DNA of 64,000 nucleotides from Streptomyces sp. CB02056 (GTDB lineage Bacteria; Actinomycetota; Actinomycetes; Streptomycetales; Streptomycetaceae), in contig NZ_LIPD01000008.1 of NCBI RefSeq assembly GCF_001905545.1, forward strand, positions 338,720 through 402,719. The letters are read 5' to 3'. Position numbers and translations under genes: made by a program. The notes beneath the pieces are model-generated. The model was not told the origin of the DNA. It did not search any database and saw only the letters and a list, made by a program, of their open reading frames with translations. Shown here piece by piece: positions 32,557-40,001 of the stretch. How positions within the stretch are numbered: position 1 is the first letter of the stretch; each line of letters starts with the position of its first letter.

Positions 32557-32901
32557 ATGATCCAGAAGTCCTTCGCCGCCGCCGGCCTGGCCGTCGCCGC
32601 GCTGGCCGGTGCCGCCGGCCCGGCCTCGGCCATCGGTGACGCGGACGGCGCCGCCGCCTCGATCGAGGGCAACGGCGGCACCAACTTCACGGGCACGGTC
32701 GGGAACAACAGCCCGAACTTCCACTTCCTGGACAACCCGAACATCTGCCTGCCGGAGATCCACAACATCGCCGTCGGCGTGCTCGGTGTGGCAGTCCCGG
32801 TCGAGGTCCCGATCGCCAACAACGGCGGTCGGCAGTACTGCACCGTCGGCCAGGGCACCCAGAGCCAGGGCGACGGCGGCGTGTCCCACCTGATCGGCTG
32901 A
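32557..32901 (+). CDS. Rodlin-like secreted protein 1
   Basis: A 114-residue secreted protein of the rodlin type, which with chaplins forms the rodlet pattern on aerial hyphae and spores. It has a signal peptide (MIQKSFAAAGLAVAALAGAAGPASA) and a mature region of about 90 residues that follows the rodlin pattern: GNG, GN-SP, NPNICLPEIHNIAVGVLG, VPVEVPIANNG, C-VGQ-TQ and a final GDGGVSHLIG, with two cysteines. GAGAGGGA precedes the ATG. Rodlin 2 follows 84 bases downstream and is about 65-70 percent identical by eye. A BldN-type promoter candidate lies at 32441. The rodlin label is from motif recall and is less certain than the chaplin label. Confidence 0.82.
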   Translation: MIQKSFAAAGLAVAALAGAAGPASAIGDADGAAASIEGNGGTNFTGTVGNNSPNFHFLDNPNICLPEIHNIAVGVLGVAVPVEVPIANNGGRQYCTVGQGTQSQGDGGVSHLIG

Positions 32902-32985
32902 TCGGTCGCCGCCCTGATCTCCCTGCACCACCCGCTGTTCCACCTTCGAATCGCCCCCCGATTCACCCCGAGAGGAAAACCAGAA

Positions 32986-33330
32986 ATGATCAAGAAGTCC
33001 CTCGCCGCCGCCGGCCTGGCCGCCGCCGCCCTCGCGATGTCCGCCGGCTCGGCCTCCGCCATCGTCGACTCGGACGGCGCCGCCACCTCCGTCCAGGGCA
33101 ACGGCGGCACCAACCACACCGGCACCGCCGGCAACGGCAGCCCGAACAGCCACGTTCTGGACAACCCGAACATCTGCCTGCCGGAGGTCCACAACATCGC
33201 GGTCGCCGTCATCGGCATCGCGGTTCCGGTCGAGGTCCCGGTCCTGAACAACCAGCCGAAGCAGATCTGCAACGTCGGCCAGAACACCCAGTCCACGGGC
33301 GACGCGGGTGTCTCGCACCTGATCGGCTGA
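32986..33330 (+). CDS. Rodlin-like secreted protein 2
   Basis: A 114-residue paralogue of rodlin-like protein 1, the same length with no gaps. It has a signal peptide (MIKKSLAAAGLAAAALAMSAGSASA) and a mature part with NPNICLPEVHNIAVAVIG, VPVEVPVLNNQPKQICN and ending GDAGVSHLIG; both cysteines are conserved. GAGAGGAAAA precedes the ATG at 32986. It has no BldN-type promoter of its own in the 84-base gap, so it is probably read from the rodlin 1 promoter, and a strong terminator follows. Paired rdlA/rdlB genes are the normal arrangement in streptomycetes, though there they are often divergent. Confidence 0.82.
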   Translation: MIKKSLAAAGLAAAALAMSAGSASAIVDSDGAATSVQGNGGTNHTGTAGNGSPNSHVLDNPNICLPEVHNIAVAVIGIAVPVEVPVLNNQPKQICNVGQNTQSTGDAGVSHLIG

Positions 33331-33350
33331 TCACGGGGCACGGCACGGTC

Positions 33351-33386
33351 GGAGGGCCCGGGGAGGAACACCTCCCCGGGCCCTCC
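33351..33386 (+). terminator. Very strong hairpin after the rodlin pair
   Basis: A perfect 16-bp stem, GGAGGGCCCGGGGAGG with CCTCCCCGGGCCCTCC, has an AACA loop 20 bases after the rodlin 2 stop. Confidence 0.85.
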
Positions 33387-33521
33387 GGGCTGTGCGGACG
33401 AAGTGTCCGGCCGACCGCCGCAGCGCGGTCCGGCCGGGTGAGCGGCGGGCCGGTCCGGACCGCCGGATGTGAACACGTGTCAGAGCGCCCGCGGGGGCGC
33501 TCCCAGAGAGAGGGCAGTTCC

Positions 33522-33791
33522 ATGAAGAGCAAGCTGGCCAAGGCCGCCCTGACCGCCGCCGCCGCACTGGCGCTCGCCGGTGCCGCCACCCCGGCCTTCG
33601 CCCACGTGGGCTTCGTCGGCGGCGGCGAGCTCGTCGCCTCCGCCGACCAGCCGTTCCTGGCCGGCGGGGGCTTCGGCCTCGCCCACGCCGGGGACACCGC
33701 CGCCGGCGGCTTCGGCGGCGGCGCCGCCACCTCGACCGACCTGGTCGGCGGCGGCGCGGGCTTCGGGCACGCCGGCGACGTGGGCTTCTGA
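33522..33791 (+). CDS. Small secreted Gly-rich repeat protein
   Basis: An 89-residue protein with a signal peptide (MKSKLAKAALTAAAALALAGAATPAFA) and a mature part of only 62 residues built from imperfect repeats around GFGLAHAGD and GFGHAGDVGF separated by GGG runs, starting HVGFVGGGELVASADQPFL. No cysteine is present. GAGAGAGGG lies upstream of ATG 33522. It is the last gene of the chaplin/rodlin block and is bounded by two strong hairpins, so it is probably transcribed alone. The repeat structure suggests a structural or self-assembling surface peptide; I know no family for it. Confidence 0.7.
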   Translation: MKSKLAKAALTAAAALALAGAATPAFAHVGFVGGGELVASADQPFLAGGGFGLAHAGDTAAGGFGGGAATSTDLVGGGAGFGHAGDVGF

Positions 33792-33821
33792 GGCCTGCCG
33801 GACACGGCCTAGCGGGAACCG

Positions 33822-33863
33822 GGAAGGCCGGGCCGCTCCCCCACGGGAGCGGCCCGGCCTTCC
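33822..33863. terminator. Very strong bidirectional terminator between the surface locus and hemB
   Basis: A perfect 19-bp stem (33822-33840 with 33845-33863) with a CCAC loop lies between the convergent stops at 33791 and 33879. Confidence 0.85.
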
Positions 33864-33878
33864 GCCGTACACGGTCCG

Positions 33879-34859
33879 CTACTTGAGCATCGCGGCGGCT
33901 TCGAGGGCCCAGTAGGTGAGGATCTGCTCGGCGCCCGCGCGGCGGATCGAGGTGAGCGTCTCCATGATCATCCGCTCCCGGTCGATCCAGCCGTTCGCGG
34001 CGGCCGCCTCGACCATCGCGTACTCGCCGGACACCTGGTACGCGGAGACCGGCACCGGGGAGGCGTCGGCGACCTGGCGCAGGATGTCCAGGTAGGCCAT
34101 GGCCGGCTTGACCATCACCATGTCGGCGCCCTCGGCGAGGTCCTGCTCCAGCTCGCGCAGCGCCTCGCGGGCGTTGGCCGGGTCCTGCTGGTAGGACTTG
34201 CGGTCGCCCTTGAGCGAGGAGCCGACGGCCTCGCGGAACGGGCCGTAGAAGGCCGAGGCGTACTTGGCGGTGTAGGCGAGGATGCCCACGTCCTGGTGCC
34301 CGGCCTCGTCCAGCGCCCGCCGGACCACGGCGATCTGGCCGTCCATCATGCCGGACGGGCCGACCAGGTGGACGCCGGCGTCGGCCTGCACCCGGGCCAT
34401 CTCGGCGTAGCGCTCCAGGGTGGCGTCGTTGTCGACGCTGCCGTCGGCGGCCAGCACGCCGCAGTGGCCGTGGTCGGTGTACTCGTCCAGGCAGAGGTCC
34501 GACATGACCACCAGGGAGTCGCCGACCTCGGAGACCACGTCCCGGATCGCCTGCTGGAGGATGCCGTCCGGGTTGGTGCCCTCGCTGCCGACGGCGTCCT
34601 GCACCTCCGGGACGCCGAACAGCATGAGGCCGCCCAGGCCCGCCTCGGCCGCCTCCACCGCGGCCTTGCGCAGGGTGTCCCGGGTGTGCTGGACCACGCC
34701 CGGCATCGACGTCACCGGGACGGGCTCGCTGACGCCCTCGCGGACGAACAGCGGCAGGATCAGCTCCGCCGGGTGCAGCCGGGTCTCGGCCACCAGCCGG
34801 CGCATCGCCGGGCTCTGGCGCAGCCGGCGGGGGCGAACGTACGGGAATTCAGCGGACAC
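33879..34859 (-). CDS. hemB: Delta-aminolevulinic acid dehydratase (porphobilinogen synthase)
   Basis: A 326-residue HemB that condenses two 5-aminolevulinates into porphobilinogen. Recognised segments: LPLFVREGVSEPVPVTSMPGV, MSDLCLDEYTDHGHCG, the Schiff-base lysine region GILAYTAKYASAFYGPFREAVGS and the second lysine DMVMVKPAMAYLDI. The N-terminal metal-site arm DEYTDHGHCG has Asp, His and Cys where other enzymes have the three-cysteine zinc site (or Mg-type residues). It is the last gene of the rex-hemACDB block, 74 bases after hemD, and a hairpin in that gap may attenuate or separate its transcription. Confidence 0.95.
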   Translation of the reverse strand: MSAEFPYVRPRRLRQSPAMRRLVAETRLHPAELILPLFVREGVSEPVPVTSMPGVVQHTRDTLRKAAVEAAEAGLGGLMLFGVPEVQDAVGSEGTNPDGILQQAIRDVVSEVGDSLVVMSDLCLDEYTDHGHCGVLAADGSVDNDATLERYAEMARVQADAGVHLVGPSGMMDGQIAVVRRALDEAGHQDVGILAYTAKYASAFYGPFREAVGSSLKGDRKSYQQDPANAREALRELEQDLAEGADMVMVKPAMAYLDILRQVADASPVPVSAYQVSGEYAMVEAAAANGWIDRERMIMETLTSIRRAGAEQILTYWALEAAAMLK

Positions 34860-34886
34860 GGCTTCTCTCTCCGAACGGTTGTGCAG

Positions 34887-34917
34887 TGCCGGGGGCGACG
34901 AACGGCCGCCCCCGGCA
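34887..34917 (-). terminator. Hairpin between hemD and hemB
   Basis: A perfect 10-bp stem, TGCCGGGGGC with GCCCCCGGCA, has an 11-nt loop, 17 bases after the hemD stop and 27 before the hemB ATG. It could reduce read-through into hemB. Confidence 0.6.
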
Positions 34918-34933
34918 GCATAGTTAAGAATTC

Positions 34934-36586
34934 TCAGCGGGCCTTGCGACGCGAGCCGGGGCGGCGCTCGCTGGGCCGGTAGACCGGCTCACCGGCGGCC
35001 GTCGCGGTGTCCCGGCGCTTGGCACCGAAGTCCGCCAGCGCCTGGGCCAGCGCGGCCGCCGACGGCGCCGGGGCCATCACGTCGACCCGCAGGCCGTGCT
35101 CCTCGGCGGTCTTGGCGGTCGCCGGGCCGATGCAGGCGATGACCGTGACGTTGTGCGGCTTGCCCGCGATGCCGACCAGGTTCCGGACGGTCGAGGACGA
35201 GGTGAACAGCACCGCGTCGAAGCCGCCGCCCTTGATCGCCTCGCGGGTCTCGGCCGGCGGCGGCGAGGCGCGCACCGTCCGGTACGCCGTCACGTCGTCG
35301 ACCTCCCAGCCCAGCTCGACCAGGCCGGCCACCAGGGTCTCGGTGGCGATGTCGGCGCGCGGCAGCAGCACCCGGTCGATCGGGTCGAAGACCGGGTCGT
35401 ACGGCGGCCAGTCCTCCAGCAGCCCGGCCGCGGACTGCTCGCCGGAGGGCACCAGGTCCGGCTTCACGCCGAAGTCCACCAGGGCCTGCGCGGTGGTCTC
35501 GCCGACCGCCGCGACCTTGATCCCGGCGAACGCGCGGGCGTCCAGGCCGTACTCCTCGAACTTCTCCCGGACGGCGCGCACCGCGTTCACCGAGGTGAAG
35601 GCGATCCACTCGTAGCGGCCGGTGACCAGGCCCTTGATGGCCCGCTCCATCTGCTGCGGGGTGCGCGGCGGCTCGACCGCGATGGTCGGCACCTCCTGCG
35701 GCACCGCGCCGTACGAGCGCAGCTGCTCGGACAGGCCGGTGGCCTGCTCCTTGGTGCGCGGCACGAGGACGTTCCAGCCGAACAGCGGCTTGGTCTCGAA
35801 CCACGAGTGCGAGGCCCGGTGGGCGACCTGCTCGCCCACCACGGCTATCACCGAGGTGGCCGGGTCGACCGGGGCGGAGACCGGCGAGGGCAGCACCCGG
35901 GCGGCCTTCAGGTCCGCCGCGATGCCGGACAGCGAGGAGGTGAAGGTCCGCTGGCGGGTGGTGGTGCCGGAGAGCGTGGCGCTCAGCGCCGACTCCGGCT
36001 TGCGGCCGCCCGCGACCAGCGCGGCGGCGGTGGCGGGCAGCTGGCCCAGGGTGGTGCGGACCACCAGGGTGGTCTCCGGCGCGCCCAGGTCGACCGGGCT
36101 GCCGGCCAGCAGCGCGGCGCCGTCCACGAAGCGCACGTCGGTGCCGGAACCGGCGCGCAGCGGGACACCCGCGTACGCCGGGACGCCGACCGACTGGGCG
36201 ACGCCCGGGATCACCTCGAACGGGATCCCGTCGCCCGCGCAGCTGAGCATCTCCTCGGCGGCGCAGCCGTCCAGGCCGGGGTCGCCGTCGACGGTGCGCA
36301 CCACGTGCTTGCCGGAGCGGACGGCCTCGGCGACCACCTTGGCCAGGTCGAAGTCGGCGCCCTCGGCGGCGGGGGCGTGCACCTGCACGCCGGCCGGACA
36401 GTGGCTGCGCACGGCGGCGGCGGTCAGCGGGTCGGCGACCAGCACGTCGGCGGTGGACAGCACCTCGACCGCGCGCAGGGTCAGCAGCCCCGGGTCCCCG
36501 GGGCCCGCGCCCAGGAAGGTGCACCGTCCGGTGGCGGGCTGTCCCGCCGGGAACAGGGCGTCGGTGGCGGCGGTGGTGGGGCTCAT
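34934..36586 (-). CDS. hemD: HemD fused to a degenerate SUMT-type methyltransferase domain
   Basis: A 550-residue two-domain protein. The C-terminal half (about 275-520) is a uroporphyrinogen-III synthase, which closes and inverts hydroxymethylbilane (starting WNVLVPRTKEQATGLSEQL and including WIAFTSVNAVRAVRE and VLFTSSSTVRNLVG). The N-terminal half resembles uroporphyrinogen-III methyltransferase (GAGPGDP at 26-32, VIPGVAQSVGVPAYAGVPL at 125-143), but the usual GGDPFVFGRGGEE loop reads VDGDPGLDGCAAEE (99-112), so methyl transfer is doubtful. Fused forms are known in Streptomyces. Its ATG overlaps the hemC stop by 4 bases. Expression should follow rex and hemA. Confidence 0.9.
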   Translation of the reverse strand: MSPTTAATDALFPAGQPATGRCTFLGAGPGDPGLLTLRAVEVLSTADVLVADPLTAAAVRSHCPAGVQVHAPAAEGADFDLAKVVAEAVRSGKHVVRTVDGDPGLDGCAAEEMLSCAGDGIPFEVIPGVAQSVGVPAYAGVPLRAGSGTDVRFVDGAALLAGSPVDLGAPETTLVVRTTLGQLPATAAALVAGGRKPESALSATLSGTTTRQRTFTSSLSGIAADLKAARVLPSPVSAPVDPATSVIAVVGEQVAHRASHSWFETKPLFGWNVLVPRTKEQATGLSEQLRSYGAVPQEVPTIAVEPPRTPQQMERAIKGLVTGRYEWIAFTSVNAVRAVREKFEEYGLDARAFAGIKVAAVGETTAQALVDFGVKPDLVPSGEQSAAGLLEDWPPYDPVFDPIDRVLLPRADIATETLVAGLVELGWEVDDVTAYRTVRASPPPAETREAIKGGGFDAVLFTSSSTVRNLVGIAGKPHNVTVIACIGPATAKTAEEHGLRVDVMAPAPSAAALAQALADFGAKRRDTATAAGEPVYRPSERRPGSRRKAR

Positions 36587-37635
36587 CGGGCTCGCTCCCC
36601 CATCAGGGCGGCCGCGCCCGCGGCGAGCAGCCGGTCAGCCAGCGTGCGGCCGAGGGCCGCCGCCCGCTGCTCGGCGGTCTCGTCGAGGACGATCGGACCG
36701 TTGGCGGACATCTTCAGCAGGGCGGTTCCGTCGGGGTCGCCGACCACGCCGTCCAGCCGCAGTTCGTTCTCCCGGCCCCAGGTGGCCAGCGCGGCCACCG
36801 GTGCCGAGCAGCCGGCCTCCAGGGTGGCCAGCAGGGCGCGCTCGGCGGCCACGGCGACCCGGGTGGGGGCGTGGTCCAGCGCGGCGAGCGCGGCGGTCAG
36901 CTCCTCGTCGGCGGTGGTGCACTCGATCGCGAGCGCACCCTGGCCGGGGGCCGGGATCATCACCTCGGTGTCGAGGTGCTGGGATATCTCGGCGCTGCGG
37001 CCGAGCCGGTTCAGGCCGGCCGTGGCCAGCACCACCGCGTCCAGCTCGCCGCTGGTCACGAAGCCGATCCGGGTGTCCACGTTGCCGCGGATCGCGACGG
37101 TCTCCAGCTGGGCGCCGCGGGCCCTGGCCCAGGCGTTCAGCTGCGCCATCCGGCGCGGCGAACCGGTGCCGATCCGGGCCGGGCGGCCGGCGCCGGCGAG
37201 CTTCTCGACCAGCTCCTCCAGGGCCAGGCCCTCGGCGGCGACCAAGGCGTCCCGGACGTCCTCGCGCTCGGGGACGGCGGCCAGCGCCAGGCCCTCGGGG
37301 GCGGCGGTGGGCAGGTCCTTGAGCGAGTGCACGGCGAAGTCGATCCGGCCCTCCAGCAGCGCGTCGCGCAGCGCGGAGACGAACACGCCGGTGCCGCCGA
37401 TCTGGGCCAGCGACTCCCGGGAGGTGTCGCCGTACGTGGTGATCTCGACCAGCTCGACGGGGCGCCCGGTGACCCTGGTCACCTCGCGGGCCACCATGCC
37501 CGACTGCGCCATGGCGAGGGCGCTGCGCCGGGTGCCGAGCCGCAGGGCCGCGGTGGCCGAGGGCTGCTCCGTGATCGGTTGACCATTCATGAGGTGATCG
37601 TCCCGGTGGTACTCGTGGGATGGCTGACGGTTCAT
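36583..37635 (-). CDS. hemC: Porphobilinogen deaminase (hydroxymethylbilane synthase)
   Basis: A 350-residue HemC that links four porphobilinogens into hydroxymethylbilane. Visible signatures: RLGTRRSALAMAQSGMVAREV, EGRIDFAVHSLKDLP, GTGSPRRMAQLNA and the dipyrromethane-cofactor cysteine in LEAGCSAPVAALA. The start at 37635 overlaps the hemA stop in ATGA, favouring translational coupling, and gives an N-terminal extension of about 30 residues beyond the usual start; ATG 37590 (MNGQPITEQ) is the alternative. The stop overlaps the hemD start in the same way. Confidence 0.95.
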   Translation of the reverse strand: MNRQPSHEYHRDDHLMNGQPITEQPSATAALRLGTRRSALAMAQSGMVAREVTRVTGRPVELVEITTYGDTSRESLAQIGGTGVFVSALRDALLEGRIDFAVHSLKDLPTAAPEGLALAAVPEREDVRDALVAAEGLALEELVEKLAGAGRPARIGTGSPRRMAQLNAWARARGAQLETVAIRGNVDTRIGFVTSGELDAVVLATAGLNRLGRSAEISQHLDTEVMIPAPGQGALAIECTTADEELTAALAALDHAPTRVAVAAERALLATLEAGCSAPVAALATWGRENELRLDGVVGDPDGTALLKMSANGPIVLDETAEQRAAALGRTLADRLLAAGAAALMGERAR

Positions 37636-38972
37636 CTGGTGCCCCCGGCCGAGGGCTGGGGCGCGCCGCCGACGGGCGTGCCCGACACGGCGTGCACGGC
37701 AGCCGGGTCGAGGTCGAACAGTTCCCGCAGCGCCTCCGCGTAGGAGGCGCCGCCGGGCTCGGCGGCCAGCTGCTTCACCCGGACGGTCGGGGCGTGCAGC
37801 AGCTTGTCGACGACGCGGCGGACGGTCTGGGTGATCTCGGCGCGCGAGCGCTCGTCCAGGTCGGGCAGCCGGGAGTCCAGCCGGCCGAGCTCGGCGGCGA
37901 CCACGTCGGAGGCCATCGAGCGCAGCGCGACCACGGTCGGCGCGATCCGGGCGGCCCGCTGGGCGGCGCCGAAGGCCGTCACCTCGTCGGAGACGATCCG
38001 GGAGACCTCGTCGACGTCGCCGGCGCCGGGGCTGGCGGCGTGCGCGTGGGAGAGGCTCTCCAGGTCGACCAGCAGGGCGCCGGGCAGCTCGTGCACGGCG
38101 TGGTCGACGTCGCGCGGCATGGCCAGGTCCAGCAGGGCGAGCGGCTCGGGGGACCTGCGGGAGGCGACGGCGGCGGCCACGTCCTCGGCCCGGACCACCA
38201 CACCGGCCGCGCCGGTGCAGGAGATCACCAGGTCCACGTCGGCGAGCGCCTCCGGCACCTTGGCGAGGTCCAGCACCCGGGCCACGTCCGGGCCGAGGAT
38301 CTCGACCAGCCGCTCGGCCCGGGCCGGGGTCCGGTTGGCGATCAGCAGGTCGGTCACGCCGGAGCGGACCAGGGTGGCGGCGGCCAGCGAGCTCATCGAG
38401 CCGGCGCCGACCACCAGCGCGCGCTTGCCGGCGATCTCGCCCGCGCCCGCCGCGACCTGCTCCAGGCCGAAGGTGACCAGCGACTGGCCGGCCTTGTCGA
38501 TGCCGGTCTCGCTGTGCGCCCGCTTGCCGACCCGCAGCGCCTGCTGGAACAGCTCGTTCAGGCCGCGCCCGGCGGTGTGCTCCTCCTGGGCCTTGGCCAG
38601 CGCGTCGCGCAGCTGGCCGAGGATCTGGCCCTCGCCGACGACCATCGAGTCCAGGCCGCAGGCCACCGAGAAGAGGTGGTGGACGGCGCGGTCCTCGTAG
38701 TGGACGTACAGGTGGGAGGTCAGCTCCTCCAGGTCCACCCCGCTGTGGTGGGCCAGCAGCAGCGACAGCTCGGCGACGCCGGCGTGGAACTTGTCCACGT
38801 CCGCGTACAGCTCGATCCGGTTGCAGGTGTTCAGCAGCGCGGCCTCGCCGACCGTCGCGGTGGCGGCCGCGTCGTGCAGCAGCCGGGTCGGCACGTCACC
38901 GGTCAGCGCGGCGCGCTCCAGTACCCCGACCGGGGCCGTGCGATGGCTCAGCCCTACGACGAGAAGGCTCAT
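37632..38972 (-). CDS. hemA: Glutamyl-tRNA reductase
   Basis: A 446-residue NADPH enzyme that reduces glutamyl-tRNA to glutamate-1-semialdehyde, the committed step of tetrapyrrole synthesis; the product is taken by HemL, encoded in the same window. Features: VVGLSHRTAPVGVLERAAL at the N-terminus, the catalytic cysteine in LLNTCNRIELYADV, SMVVGEGQILGQLRDA, and the NADPH-binding GAGSMSSLAAATL, then a C-terminal dimerisation helix. It starts 25 bases after the rex stop, so it is in the Rex-autoregulated operon, and it overlaps hemC by 4 bases. Confidence 0.96.
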   Translation of the reverse strand: MSLLVVGLSHRTAPVGVLERAALTGDVPTRLLHDAAATATVGEAALLNTCNRIELYADVDKFHAGVAELSLLLAHHSGVDLEELTSHLYVHYEDRAVHHLFSVACGLDSMVVGEGQILGQLRDALAKAQEEHTAGRGLNELFQQALRVGKRAHSETGIDKAGQSLVTFGLEQVAAGAGEIAGKRALVVGAGSMSSLAAATLVRSGVTDLLIANRTPARAERLVEILGPDVARVLDLAKVPEALADVDLVISCTGAAGVVVRAEDVAAAVASRRSPEPLALLDLAMPRDVDHAVHELPGALLVDLESLSHAHAASPGAGDVDEVSRIVSDEVTAFGAAQRAARIAPTVVALRSMASDVVAAELGRLDSRLPDLDERSRAEITQTVRRVVDKLLHAPTVRVKQLAAEPGGASYAEALRELFDLDPAAVHAVSGTPVGGAPQPSAGGTR

Positions 38973-38997
38973 GCCCGCCCCCCACAGCTCTCGGTGT

Positions 38998-39900
38998 TCA
39001 TGCGGGCATCACCGCGGAGAGATCCCCGTCGCCGCCCTTGGCGGACTTTCCCTTGGCCTGCTCGGCCTGGTCCTTGGCCGCCGGCTCGGCGGCGCCCCGG
39101 CCCTTGCCGCTGCCGCCGGCCGCGCGGCGCAGCTTGGCGGCGGCCGCCCGGACCGGACCGGGGGCGCGGTCCAGCACCGACTCGGCGCGGTCGTCCGGCT
39201 CCTCGCCGGCCTTGCGCTGCTCGTGGAAGGCCAGGATCTGGAGCTCGATGGAGAGGTCCACCTTGCGCACGTCCACGCCGTCCGGGACGGACAGCACGGT
39301 CGGGGCGAAGTTCAGGATGCTGGTGACGCCGGCCTCCACCAGCCGGTCGCACACCTGCTGGGCGGCGCCGGGCGGGGTGGTGATCACGCCGATGGAGACG
39401 TGCTGGCTCTCGACGATCGACTCCAGCTCGTCCATGTGCCGCACCGGCAGTCCGGCCGCGGTGGAACCGACCACGTGGGGATCGGCGTCCAACAGGGCGG
39501 CCACCCGGAAGCCGCGGGAGGCGAACCCGCCGTAGTTGGCGAGCGCGTGGCCGAGGTTCCCGATGCCGACGATGACGACCGGCCAGTCCTGGGTCAGGCC
39601 GAGCTCGCGGGAGATCTGGTAGACGAGGTACTCGACGTCGTAGCCGACGCCGCGGGTGCCGTAGGAGCCGAGGTAGGAGAAGTCCTTGCGCAGCTTGGCC
39701 GAGTTCACGCCAGCGGCGGCGGCCAGCTCCTCGGAGGAGACGGTCGGCACCGAGCGCTCGGAGAGCGCGGTGAGGGCCCGCAGATAGAGGGGCAGGCGGG
39801 CGACCGTCGCCTCCGGGATGCCCCGGGCACGCGAGGGTCGGCGCGCGGCGCCCTGGTCGGGCGTCTGCGAACTGCTCTGTGGTGATCGGCCGATTGCCAC
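38998..39900 (-). CDS. rex: Redox-sensing transcriptional repressor Rex
   Basis: A 300-residue Rex repressor that senses the NADH/NAD+ ratio and represses respiratory genes until NADH rises. The N-terminal winged helix includes VSSEELAAAAGVNSAKLRKDFSYLGSYGTRGVGYDVEYL; the Rossmann domain has the NAD-binding motif VIVGIGNLGHALANYGGF. The last 60 residues are an extra low-complexity Lys/Ala/Gly tail (RRAAGGSGKGRGAAEPAAKDQ) beyond the usual 220-260 residues. The GTG start at 39900 is set by CAGGAG six to seven bases upstream. A consensus Rex operator is 46 bases upstream, so the rex-hemACD operon is autoregulated, as is known in S. coelicolor. Confidence 0.96.
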   Translation of the reverse strand: MAIGRSPQSSSQTPDQGAARRPSRARGIPEATVARLPLYLRALTALSERSVPTVSSEELAAAAGVNSAKLRKDFSYLGSYGTRGVGYDVEYLVYQISRELGLTQDWPVVIVGIGNLGHALANYGGFASRGFRVAALLDADPHVVGSTAAGLPVRHMDELESIVESQHVSIGVITTPPGAAQQVCDRLVEAGVTSILNFAPTVLSVPDGVDVRKVDLSIELQILAFHEQRKAGEEPDDRAESVLDRAPGPVRAAAAKLRRAAGGSGKGRGAAEPAAKDQAEQAKGKSAKGGDGDLSAVMPA

Positions 39901-39946
39901 GGTGCTCCTGTGGGTGAAGCTGGGCTTAGGCAGCCAGGCTATGTGT

Positions 39947-39964
39947 TTGTGAACGTGTGCACAA
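39947..39964 (-). promoter_or_regulatory. Rex operator (ROP)
   Basis: TTGTGAACGTGTGCACAA matches the TTGTG-N8-CACAA Rex-binding consensus exactly. It lies upstream of rex, which indicates autoregulation and NADH control of the rex-hemA-hemC-hemD operon. Confidence 0.85.
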
Positions 39965-40001
39965 AGATGGTGTCCGTTTTGTCCCCGCACAGTGATGCGC
40001 A

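Noticed and set aside
34934..36586. HemD split into separate cobA and hemD genes
   Set aside because: The frame is continuous with no internal stop or ribosome site between the domains, and fused forms are known in streptomycetes.
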